DNA of 64,000 nt from Cenococcum geophilum 1.58 (lineage: Eukaryota; Ascomycota; Dothideomycetes; Gloniales; Gloniaceae). The DNA is taken from assembly GCA_001692895.1 (NCBI GenBank), contig KV748196.1, forward strand, positions 1,178,001 through 1,242,000, read 5' to 3'. Both the position numbers and the translations under genes were made by a program. Below the pieces are notes generated by a model, which saw nothing but the letters and a program-made list of their open reading frames with translations, ran no database searches and was not told where the DNA came from. This document shows positions 54,185 to 64,000 of the stretch, piece by piece (the stretch's first letter is position 1; every line of letters begins with the position of its first letter).

Positions 54185-56337
54185 AGGAATATTGTCCTTA
54201 GGGCTTCTAAGCCTTTTCTAAAAGCCTTATAAGGCCTTCCCGAGCACCTAATCGAGGTCCTTAATTGCTACTATATATAAAAACGAATCCTAAAAGTCTA
54301 AACCACAAATGCCTAATCTGAAAAGCCACTACGCCTTATTATTATTAGGAGTAGGATTAGTATCCATTAGGCCACTAAGTGATGGCTAACGAGAATGGGA
54401 TCTAGATGCCTTAGTAGGCGTATAAGTAGGCATAAAAACAGGGGCAGGACAATAAGGTATAGCTAAAGTAGAGACTCTTAAACGCTTAACACTAATATTA
54501 GGTCTAAACCAATACTAACAAAGCTTTTATAGCGTAAGCTTATAGTTAATAAAGACACGCTTAAGCCTAGAATGAACAGAGATATTAGCTGGCTAGTATA
54601 ATCCAGAACCACTAAGACCTTACTATAGCAACTATTAGTTACCTATCCGGTAAGTATCTGAAGGGTAACCTACTTAATAACGTATTATATTATACTCTTT
54701 TAAAACTTAACGCGCATGCGCAAACTTCTTCCTATAGTAGACAGCAACCTTCTTCTTATTACCCCTATCTTTTACCCTATCCTTAGTATACCAACCTTGC
54801 TCTTATATTAGGCGTTACTAGCTAGCTTACTAGGAATTATAGGTAGTATAAATAGCTATAGCATAGTCTTAAATTTGGCCAAGTTATTTAGCATTTACGC
54901 TAGAATAAAAGAGAGCCTAGGCAATATAGTAGTTAAGAATATTAAAGGAACGTCGCCACTTAGGCCCAGGCTATTAAAGCTTAAAGTTAGTAATAGAAAT
55001 CTATTAAGAATAGAAAAGCTTACCTTAACGCAACTGCCACTCTTAGTACGTATGCATCAATTATAAGGACTAAAGGTATTAAATCTAATACAGTACGTCT
55101 TATTATAAGCCTCCAGAATTCTATTATTAGATTTCTAATCTTTTAAAGACGTATAGGCAAAATTATTTAGGTAGGACTAGCACTAGTTACAAGTTAGTGG
55201 AGGTTAGGGTTCTATATATAAAGGTAGGGCTAAAATACGCTATAAAATCTACTTAGAAGAGTAGTTAGCAGAAGAATAAAGAGGCATATTAAATTATTAA
55301 TGGAAAAGAAGAAAATCTTAATAATATATTAAAGATACATTTAAAATTAGATAAAGGTTAATAATAGGAAAGTAAGGTATTAAGGAAAAGGAGCTGCTTA
55401 ATAAGTAAAGGTGTTCTTATACTTTACTGTCTAATACCCTTCTAATAAATAGCCGCAACCTTACCGATATAACTCCGTTATAATAGCGCTATTTAGAAGA
55501 AAGGAAACACGCGTATAAGTTATTTAACTATNACTTCCTTANAAAAACTNACTACGNNGCNNGGGGAAGGCAATTAAGANNTTAAATTAAAGACGTATAT
55601 AGGTTAAATTAGACCTAAAACGATACTATAGTATTAAAGAATAACGTTATAGACGTTCTTAATAATCGTATAATAGCTATAATTGTTATCGCAAAATATC
55701 CCTATTTGCTAGGTAGTAGAGCTACGCTAAATATATAGCATAGGACCACTAGATTTAAAACTATATATATTAAATCTTAAGAGATAAGTCTCTTTAACTA
55801 ACTAATTAATACCTTAACCATATTTAATAGCCTAAGGGCAAATATAGGAGTAATGCGTTAGTGATATAGAGGATTATAAGAAAAGGATTATAAGAAAGAA
55901 TTATAGACTATATCTTAGCAGTTAAAGATAATGGTAAGCTAAGGCTCTATACGTTAAATCCTATACTAAAAGGTTCTATAGAACTATATTAGAACACTAA
56001 ATTACCTATAATACTTATAATTAATTATAGACTAGTATAAAGGCTTAGAAGCAGAGTTGTATAAAAATCCCTATATTAGCCTAGGTAGTTATTAGTATAC
56101 TTCTAGTAGGCTTCTAATAGGTCTTTTAGTAATTCTTATATCTTTTCTCTAGTTACGTTTTTCCCTTATTAAGGTTTTTTAGGAGTTTAAAGTAGGGGTT
56201 AGATAGATAAATAATATATAGCGGCATACTAATACCTTTCTAATATCTCTCCAAACTTCTTCCGGAACGAGCCCTTATAATCTCCCTACTATAAGGTAAT
56301 AGCGATTAGGGGCTAACTGTAAGAAGGGGGGGGGTAA
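54185..56337 (-). pseudogene. Extra region of element C with antisense reading frame (copy 1)
   Basis: Between the chromodomain and 3' LTR lies about 2.1 kb without retroviral domains. Its minus strand keeps a frame (about 55370-54190), interrupted at Gln/Trp positions. Recognisable blocks in minus-strand order are FRPNISVKRLRVSTLA, VFMPTYTPTKASRSHS and MDTNPTPNNKA. The same frame occurs in the inverted copy at 58819-60957. I do not recognise the protein; it is basic and Ser/Pro/Thr-rich near its C-terminal part. A competing sense frame (54875-55066 +) is shorter. Ns near 55532-55582. Confidence 0.55.
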
Positions 56338-56554
56338 TATAAGGGATATTATTATAGACACCTTAGGTTACCCTTAGGACAACCCCTGGATGCCCCTTAG
56401 ATAGTCGCCGGTTACGTGCTAGAGGCACGTGCCTATAGTATATAGTCTCCATAATCTTAGAGGCCTTACCTCCTTAAAGATTCGTCTCTCTTACTAATCT
56501 ATTCTGTTTTACAATTGTGTCCTTATAGCCCCCTGTCTATAAGATCCCCTTATA
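56338..56554 (+). repeat. LTR of element C (right copy)
   Basis: 217 bp, aligned end to end with 44092-44308. The differences I see are transitions, including TG to TA at the start and CA to TA at the end. Confidence 0.85.
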
Positions 56555-57640
56555 TTAGAATTATAAAAGGCCAGTTTAACCAGAATGTATAATTATTTAA
56601 TTAATAGTATAGAATAAGAGTTATAGGTAAGTAGAAGATAAGTTAAGGTAGAACGATCTTTATATATAAAGGATAAATGCTTTCTAACCTCTTCTATTTA
56701 GAGACTAATTACTAGCTCTTCTTTAGAGGAGAACTAGCTCCCTATATAATCCTTCTAAGACGCTAGTAAAACCCTTCGCCCCTTATTTATCTAACTATGT
56801 CTTCTAGGACGTAGATAAAATATAAATAGGATATAGATAAAACCTCCTATTGTTTTATCTAATATGTACCTTTTAGGGGATTCCGTTATACCTATTTAGG
56901 CTTATAGCTTAATATATAAAGTAGACGGCTTATTTAGCCTAAAACCCTACCCTTAACCCCTTCCTTTATAAAAGAAATTAGTATTATAATAGAAAACCTT
57001 ATACAGCCCTAGATTAATACTATTTACTAGGCTAATACTATGCGTAGAGATTAGGCCTTTAAGAAATATATATAGCTTAATTTGCAACAGATCCATATAC
57101 TACGTTACCCCTAAACTACCTATATTAAAGACCTAGGAAGTTAATAGTAATCTAAAAAAGCTCCCTATAGAGAGCTTAGGCCCTATATAGCTATAAAGAA
57201 TAATAAGGGATATTAGACGTTACACTAAACTAATAGATTAGAGGGATAATTTATAAAAGATGGAATAGGAGCTAAAAAAGATTATAAACCCTAAACTGTA
57301 AAATACGGTCTAGAAAACGGCTATAAGGAAACTAGCGGACCTCCTACTAGTTAATATCTGCTATATTAGTGCTATAGGATTCTACTAGAACTTTGTTTAG
57401 CCTAATACCGTTACTTTTATAATAAGCTTATACAAAATTAATTAAATAATTAAGGAAAAGGGAAGTAAGTTTAGTAAATAAGAAAGCGAGCTTATAAATA
57501 AGGAACTAGCAGAATAAAAGCTGCCTTATTAACACCAGAAATTTAAGGATATATTCTCTAAAGCAGCGTCTAATATACTTTTACTTTACTAACTATATAA
57601 CTATAAAATTGAGATTAAGCAGGGTGTAAGGGCGTGGAGA
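56555..57640 (+). pseudogene. Gypsy family A fragment, protease to pre-RT
   Basis: The first about 335 bp repeat 21005-21335 closely. The frame then goes on past the point where copy 1 is cut, through SLGPI, NICYISAIGFY and a KFKDIFSKAASNILLLY block, the usual linker before a Gypsy RT. It breaks off near 57640 without the RT. Stops fall at Gln/Trp positions. Confidence 0.7.
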
Positions 57641-58603
57641 GACTTCGGGGAAGATTTAAAGGAATAATATAAATTCTATCTAAATCTAAGGGTATATAGC
57701 TCTCGCTAAGAACAAGACATTACGTAAAGAAGAGAAAGGAATAATAAGAGAATTATATAATTAAATAGTTAGGGGCTTAGTGGTTGATGCGTGTATATAT
57801 ACGCACGCGGTCTTTAACGGACTTTAGTAATTTAATTAATCTGGCAGATTTTGGTTAAAGCGTTGGAATTTATCTGTTAAGTGTTTTACTAAGACATTCC
57901 TACTATAACTGGGCTAGTCCCGTTATAGTACCCCCCCTTTTAACCAAAGGTCTAAATAATTTAATTTTAGTTAAGACTTATAACTTATTGCGTATTGTAT
58001 TTTCGCGTTAGGTAGCAGTATAGGGTTTTACCAATTCTATTATTAAATGGACTAATTAGGATTTTCCATTCCCAGAATAGAAAATCGCTATTAGCTTAGT
58101 TAAGGCGGTAAGTAGAACTAATATCTTTATAGTAGGTCTTGGTAAGGCAGATCTAACTAATTAAATAACTTTAACTGGTGGTTAAAGTTCCTTAATATCT
58201 TATATATTATATAATTATATTATAAACGTTATAACGTATTTTAAGTCTTTTTTAATTTCAAGCTTCCTGCTATTATGTTTCGTGTATTTATATTAGGTAA
58301 TAATTATTTGCTTTTATATTGTATTTATCTAGCTAGAGCAGGCCATAAAGAATAGTTCTTATAGAATTCTTTTACTAGGGAAGGCGTATTAGTCTTAATC
58401 TAGTTATAGGTTTCCTAAGTTTATATTTTATATCCTTTCTATTTAATAAGAAGTTTAAATTATTTAGATTATATCTTCTATTATATATTATTAATTAAGT
58501 TAATAAAATAAGAACCGTTGCCGTTATTAATAATTACGGAAGGTAGTAGTGGTACTTCGCGAGTTATAGGTTTACCCTTTAAGGGTTATAGCAAGTTTAT
58601 ATA
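57641..58603. repeat. Mixed non-coding repeat sequence
   Basis: No domain is readable. A 30-bp near-palindrome lies at 57901-57930 (TACTATAAC...GTTATAGTA) followed by a C run then TTTT, which could be an LTR end next to a minus-strand purine tract. The hairpin segment at 58052-58125 is shared with the 3' region of element D (39883-39957), and an AACTTTAACTGGTGGTTAAAG block follows near 58165-58190. Confidence 0.5.
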
Positions 58604-58818
58604 TGTGAGGGGATCTTATAGATAGGGGGCTATAAGGACACGATTGGAATAGGATAGATTAGTAAGAGAGACGAATCCTTAAGGAGGTAAGGCCTTTAGG
58701 ATTGTGGAGACTATATACTACGGGCATGTGCCTTTAGCACGTGACTAGCAACTATCCAAGGGGCGTCTAGGGGTTGTCCTAAGGGCAACCCAAGGTGTCC
58801 GCAATAATATCCCTTATA
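58604..58818 (-). repeat. LTR of element C family, inverted copy
   Basis: 215 bp in reverse orientation (TGTGAGGGG...CCCTTATA on +), followed on + by the complement of the polypurine tract (TTACCCCCCCCCCTTCTTA). It is the 3' LTR of a minus-strand truncated copy. Confidence 0.83.
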
Positions 58819-60957
58819 TTACCCCCCCCCTTCTTATAGTCGGCCCCCAATTACTATTACCTTACGGTAGGGAGATTATAAGGGCTTATCCCGGAAGAGG
58901 TTCGGAGAGATATTAGAGAAGTATTAGTATGCCGCTATATATTATCTATCTATCTAACCCCTACTTTAAACTCCTAAAAAACCTTAATAAGGGAAAAACG
59001 TAACTAGAGAAAAGACGTGAGGATTGCTAGGAGACCTATTAAAAGCTTACTAGAAGTATACCGGTGACTACCTAGGCTAATATAGGGATTTTTATACAAC
59101 TCTGCTTCTAAGCCTTTATGCCGGTCTGTAATCAATTATAAGTATTATAGGCAATTTAGTGTTCTAGTATAGTTCTATAGAACCTTTTAGTATAGGATTT
59201 AACGTATAGAGCCTTAGCTTACTGTTGTCTTTAACTACTAAAATATAGTCTATAATTCTTTCTTATAATCCTTTTCTTATAATCCTCTGCGTCACTAACG
59301 CATTACTCCTATATTTGCCCTTAGGCTATTAAATACGGTTAAGGTATTAATTAGTTAGTTAAAGAGACTTATCTCTTAAGATTTAGTGTATATGGTTTTA
59401 AATCTAGTAATCTTGTGCTGTATATTTGGCGTAGCTTTACTACCTAGTAAATAGGGACATTTCGCGATAGTAATTGTAACTATTATACGATTATTAAGAA
59501 CGTCTATAACGTTATTCTTTAATACTATAGTATTATTTTAGGTCTAATTTAACCTATATATATCTTTAATTTAACGTTTTAATTACCTTCCCCTGGCCGC
59601 GTAGTTAGTTTTTATAAGGAAGTAATAGTTAAATAACTTATACACGTGTTTTTTTTCTTTTAAATAGCGCTATTATAACAGAGTTATATTAGTAAGGTTA
59701 CGGCTATTTACTAGAAGGGTATTAGACAGTAAAGTATAAGGATACCTTTGCTTATTAAGCAGCTCCTTTTCCTTAACACCTTACTTTCCCATTATTAACC
59801 TTCGTCCAATTTTAGACGTATCTTCGATATATTATTAAGATTTTCTTCTTTTCCATTAATAATTTAATATGCCTCTTTGTTCTCCTACTAACTGCTCTTT
59901 TAAGTAGATTCTATAGCGTATCCTAGCCCTACCTTTATATATAGAACCCTAACCTTTACTAACTTGTAACTAGTGCTAGTCCTACCTAAATAATTTTGCC
60001 TATATGTCTTTAAAAGACCAGAAATCTAATAACAGGATTCTAGAGGCTTATAATAAGACGCACTGCGTTAAATCTAATACCTTTAGTTCTTATAATTAAT
60101 GCATGCGTACTAAGAGCAGTAGTTACGTTAAGGTAAGCTTTTCTATCCTTAATAGATTTCCATTGCTAACTTTAAGCTTTAATAGCCTGGGCCTAAGTGG
60201 CAACAATCCTTTAATGTCCTTAACTACTACATTACCCGGGCTTTGTCTCATTCCAGCGCTAATGCTAAATGTCTTAGTTAAATTTGAGACTATACCACAG
60301 CTATTTACACCGCCCATAATTCCTAGTAAGCTAGCCAGTAATGCCTAATACGAGAGTAAGGTTAGTATACTAAGGATAGGGTACGGGATAGGGGTAATAA
60401 GAAGAAGGTCGCTGTCTACTATAGGAAGAAGTTTGCGTATACGCGTTAAGTTTTAAAAGAGCATAATATAATGCGGTATTAGGTAGGTTACCCTTTAGGT
60501 ACCTAGCGGATAGGTAATTAATAGTTGCTGTAGCAAGGTCTTGGTGGTTTTGGGCTATACTAGCCAGCTAACGTCTCTGTTTATTCTGGGCTTAAGCGTA
60601 TCTTTATTAACTATAAGCTTACGCCACAAGAGCTTTATTAGTATTAGTTTAGACCTAATATTAGTGTTAAGCGTTTAAGGATCTCTGCCCTAGCTACACC
60701 TTATCATCCTACCCCTATTTTTATGCCTACTCATACCCCTACTAAGGGGTCTAGATCTCATTCTCGTCAGCCATCCCTTAGAGGGCCGATGGATACTAAT
60801 CCTACTCCTGAGGATAAGGCATAGTGGCTTTTCAGATTAGGTATTTGGGATTTATTCTTATATATAGTAGCAATTAAGGACCTTAATTAGGTGCTTAGGA
60901 AGGCCTTAGAAGGCTTTTAGGAAGGGCTTGGGAGCCCTAGAAATAATATTCCTAGTA
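58819..60957 (+). pseudogene. Extra region of element C family with antisense frame (copy 2)
   Basis: This mirrors 54185-56337. Relative to the minus-strand LTR the conserved frame runs antisense, on +, from about 59869 to 60940, changing frame near 60120. Blocks: SLKDQKSNNRILEAYNKTH, YTKDRVRDRGNKKKVAVYY, FINYKLTPQELY, FRPNISVKRLRISALATP, IFMPTHTPTKGSRSHSRQ and MDTNPTPEDKA. Most interruptions are TAA/TAG. The two open frames at 60103-60348 (+) and 60123-60317 (-) overlap this block in other frames. Function not recognised. The right border at about 60957 coincides with the start of another LTR. Confidence 0.55.
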
Positions 60958-61191
60958 TGGTGGTGGACGCGGTCCCTCTCAGATAGGAAGTCACAATGCT
61001 GTCTGTCTATCGGTCGGTCGGTCGGTCGGTCGGTCGTCAGTCGTAATCAATCAGTAGGAAAGCAGTCAGTAAGAAAGAAAGGAAAGAATGTATTCCGGTA
61101 GGTCGTCGTCGAGAGAAGGAGAGAAGCCGAAGGCTTAATATATACAGGAAATGCCAAGGCACTAAGCAGTGGCCCATTTTACCCCACTACA
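60958..61191 (-). repeat. Probable LTR of a further minus-strand retroelement (E)
   Basis: On the minus strand it begins TGTAGTGGGGTAAAATGGG, directly after a purine tract GTGGGGGAGGTA, and ends CCACCACCA, giving TG..CA ends. It includes a (TCGG)n tract at about 61012-61034. The partner LTR is not in the window. Confidence 0.5.
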
Positions 61192-63170
61192 TACCTCCCC
61201 CACTAAGAACGTTATCCCCTAACGTTCTATACTATAGAAGAATAGCTAAACGAAAGTAAAGCAAAAGCAGAATAGAAAAAGGAAAGCACACCCCTAAAAG
61301 AACACAGGTAACCTTGTCCTCAGCCCTCCTATAGAACTGTTCCACGGCGTCCTCCGTTACCTATAGCTAAGATCCAACCTAGCAACTAGGACAGCAGTAA
61401 ACTAGAAACAATAACGGTAGCAGTAACAGTAGCAACAGCAGTAATAGCAGTAATAGCAGCAACAGTAACGGTAGTAGCAATAGTAATACGGCAGACAGTC
61501 AGCGCGGTAGAATACTCGGTAGAAGAATTCGGTAACAGTTAGTAAACAGTAGGACATCCAGCAGCAGAACTTTTAGTAGTAGAAATCTCGGTAGCGGCAG
61601 ACGGTCGGTAGCAGTCAGTCGGTAGCAGTCAGTCAGTAGCAGTTAGTAAGAACGGTAGCAGTAGAATAATCGGAATAATAGAACGGAACAGTCGGAATAG
61701 CAATGGCAGTAGTGGCAGCGGTAGAACAGCTAGTCGGCAGCAGTAGAACAGATTGGTTGGAATAGCAGTATAGAACGGCATGATAGATCTAGCAGATCTA
61801 GCAGTAAATAGACCTAGCAGCGGTATAAATCTAGGACGGTAGAGATAGCAGTCGGTTGAGATAGTAAGGACGAAATAGCTGGACGGAATAGCGGCAGCAG
61901 CGGCGGTGGCAGGACAGCCAATCAAGGTAGCAGAGGCTCTGGGTTGACTCGATCGTTCCGCTGCCGTTTGGTATTAAAACTCTACATCTAGCTCTGTATC
62001 GGTCTGCATCGTACGCAGCTTCTTAATTAAGGCTCTATCCGTGGCGTTGCATCAGGCCCTGCATCTAGCTGTGCGTCTAGCTGTGCGTCTGGCTGCGCGT
62101 CTAGCTATACATCTGGCTGGCATTAATAGCTCTATATTGCATATTCTGCGTCCATGTCTGCGTCCGTGTCTGTGTGTATGTGTACATGGCTGCCTTAACT
62201 GCTGGCCGAAGACTGTCTAATTGGTCGGCGACGATGTGCTGCAACTGATCGTTCGGTTGTTTGATTAAGGTAGAAAGTCGGCCCGGTTGAAGGCCCTAAT
62301 TGTCCTGATTTAAATGCGGAGACAGCGTTCAGCTGATTTAGACTTAATGAGGCCCTGGCTTGACTTAAGGTGTCTTCTGCTGCATGTACGACTGGGGCCC
62401 TATATCCGTAGATAGTTGATTAAAGCTTCCGTATAGACGTCTGATCGGTTAAGGTTCCGCATCTGCCGTTTAATTAAGGCTTTGCATTTATAGGCGTCTA
62501 GTTAAGCTGCCGTACTGTTGTCCAATTAAGGATCTGCACCTATATGCTCTATATCCGTAGGGTCCATATGCGACTCCGTGTGAGACTCTGTGTAAAGCTC
62601 CGTATCTATATCTGTAGGAAAGATTGTTTTGGTTAACTAATCCGTAGGCGTTAAGACAGGCAGCAATCGATTAATACGGAGGTAGGTAGTTAAGGGAAGA
62701 GGCTCTCGCAGAGGCTCTAAGACGTTAATTGGCTGTGCTTCTGACGTTCTGTTAGCCGTATACTGGTTTCCTAATTAGGTCTAGTGCCTGCGTGCCTGCG
62801 TGCCTGCGGTGATGCATCTTTGGCTGCCGATTGAAGACGTTTGACGGCGACGGTGACTCATTTGATTTGACTGTGACAACGTATAATTGACTGACGTTTA
62901 AATAGGGTATTAGGTTGGCCCGACCGAAGGCTCTAATTTGATGACTTGACTTATATAGGCGGCGTTTAACTGATTAGGATTTGACAGAGGCTTTAGCTTG
63001 ACTTAAGGTATCTTCTGCTGTATATACGATCGAGGCTCTGCATCCGTAGGTTTGGCATCTACGGACAATCAATTAAAACTCTAGCTGCATAGTCGTTTGG
63101 TTAAAGCCTTATATCTATACAGTTAATCAAGGCTCCGCATCGTATAATTAGGGCTCTTAGTGTCTACTAG
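61192..63170. repeat. Low-complexity, largely non-coding internal region of element E
   Basis: It contains CAG/AAC/GGT-type trinucleotide-like runs (61395-61760), TCTAGCTGTGCG-type repeats (about 62065-62120), and a longer segment repeated directly: the GGCCCGRYYGAAGG...CTAAT block near 62279, 62918 and 63938 with CTTCTGCTG and ATCCGTAG followers. No pol domain is visible, as in LARD-type non-autonomous retroelements. Confidence 0.5.
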
Positions 63171-63880
63171 ACGTCCAATCTAGAGACCCGTCTTAAGACT
63201 TCCTTCTTTGTGAGCACTAACGGTAGCTTCCTCTGAACCACTATAACAGGCCTAGCGCTTTTATAGGACGTCCTTGACAGCTGCTTTCTTCCTTTTCTAA
63301 GCCGTCCTTACTTTTGGCTTCTTTGGTGCATCCTTAGGCTTTTGCGGCTACTTCTTTATTCCCGCTACTGGCAGTACACTTACATATCCTTGATTTTCTT
63401 CCGGCTTAAGAACCTTCTTAAGATTGTTTTCTGCTTCTAGTCTCTTAATTGCTGTCTACTGACTCTATGCTTCGTCTAAGTCGTCCTTCGAAACCATCCG
63501 GTAGCAGCTTCTCGGCTGTTATAACTACCTCCGTCGCATATCCCTTGCCCTTATGTCCACAATACAGTCCTTTATTAAGACGACCTCTGAGGAAAAGCGC
63601 TAGCCCCTGTACGTCTAATTCCTGTTTCCCTTATAAATCTCAACAAGGTCCTTTACTAGCTCAGCTAGACACGGCTCGGTCCCGTCTTCAGTCGTATAAG
63701 GATAGCTTAGGCTTAACGTGGTCAGCCGTGCCCTATATACGATCTCTTGCAGTGCCTTTTTATATACTGCTCTACCATTTCTACGGTGCTTTGTCACTGA
63801 TATCGTGCTGTTGCCTTTATATAGGTCCCTTCCTTATCGCGGCGTCTGTTCTCGTTGTGCAGCTAATACAGTGCTGAATT
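63171..63880 (-). pseudogene. Broken basic ORF on the minus strand of element E
   Basis: Reading leftward from about 63880: MTKHRRNGRAVYKK, EPCLAELVKDLVEIYKGNRN (open at 63797-63615), then ARDMRRR, AIKRLEAENNLKKVLKPEEN and a Lys/Pro-rich KPKDAPKKPKVR part, with TAG/TAA at likely Gln positions. It looks like a coiled-coil/basic gag-like or DNA-binding protein; the family is unknown. The longer + strand frame over it (63449-63877) is Ser/Leu-rich and probably its antisense shadow. Confidence 0.45.
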
Positions 63881-64000
63881 CGGGTGGCAGTAACAGTCGT
63901 GCTGCGATTAGCTGTTGTTTGAATAAGGAACAAAGTCGGCCCGGTCGAAGGCTCTAATTTGACGATATTTGACTGATTTGATTCAGGGACGAGATGTGCT
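63881..64000. other. Window end inside the repeat island
   Basis: It begins a third copy of the direct-repeat block (GGCCCGGTCGAAGGCTCTAA near 63942) and runs to the window edge. Confidence 0.5.

Larger units (their letters stand above)
44092..56554 (+). mobile_element. Ty3/Gypsy chromovirus-type element C with two large insertions and an extra 3' region
   Basis: Two 217-bp LTRs, 44092-44308 (TGTAAGGG...CCCTTACA) and 56338-56554 (TATAAGGG...CCCTTATA, TG/CA altered as by RIP), enclose gag-pol in the same orientation. A purine run GAAGGGGGGGGG precedes the right LTR. Flanking pentamers TTAAA and TTAGA are similar but not identical. Without the insertions at 44579-45187 and 47481-50387 the element is about 8.9 kb. 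About 2.1 kb between the chromodomain and 3' LTR is unusual for this group and carries an antisense frame. That all parts belong to one insertion is inferred from order and orientation. Confidence 0.72.

Noticed and set aside
61012-61034. Telomere-like repeat (TCGG)n
   Set aside because: Not a TTAGGG-type repeat, short, and internal to an LTR-like sequence.
63449-63877. 142-codon + strand frame
   Set aside because: Overlaps the minus-strand basic ORF; its Ser/Leu-rich content looks like an antisense shadow, though I cannot exclude it fully.

Overview
The window looks like a chromosome segment of a filamentous ascomycete (Pezizomycotina). Its genes are fungal families with 45-85 nt introns, GT..AG borders and CTAAC/TACTAAC-type branch points. 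About three quarters of it is a repeat island with the classic signature of repeat-induced point mutation (RIP): CpA/TpG are scarce, TpA is abundant, and reading frames are broken almost only where Gln or Trp codons are expected. Species cannot be named from the sequence.

Layout. (1) 1-15.4 kb, gene-bearing: the start of an RNA-dependent RNA polymerase gene (-), a small P-loop ATPase/kinase-like gene (+), a two-exon TPR-type gene (-), a frameshifted protein kinase (+), a decayed aminoglycoside-phosphotransferase-like gene (+), three perfect tandem copies of a 61-bp unit, a secreted Cys-rich single-pass membrane protein gene (-, two exons), a short element with part of a piggyBac-like transposase, and an intact nine-exon GMC oxidoreductase gene (-). 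(2) 15.5-17.6 kb, border zone: palindromic short repeats, a 12-bp minisatellite, a hairpin MITE, a tRNA-like sequence and a second small TIR element. (3) 17.6-44.1 kb, a nested stack: a Gypsy gag-protease segment (A, +) is cut by a minus-strand Gypsy (B). B is cut by a full-length Tad1/I-like LINE and by an LTR-complete chromovirus (D). The LINE is itself cut by a truncated LINE copy and by a piggyBac-like DNA transposon, and that transposon carries a 650-bp foldback element. (4) 44.1-56.6 kb, another chromovirus-type Gypsy (C), interrupted by a 609-bp TIR element and by a 2.9-kb TIR-bounded element filled with four tandem-repeat families. Between its pol and 3' LTR lies about 2.1 kb carrying an antisense reading frame. 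(5) 56.6-61.0 kb: a second piece of family A, then an inverted copy of the 3' end of C. (6) 61.0-64.0 kb: a minus-strand LTR and a low-complexity, mostly non-coding internal region with a broken basic ORF.

The host genes show no shared pathway or operon logic. The strongest themes are genome defence (RIP traces across the island, plus an RdRP gene at the edge) and the contrast between RIP-destroyed elements and inserts that kept CpA/TpG and so look short, late or RIP-exempt. Several bases in the island are N, so fine details of repeat reading frames are uncertain.
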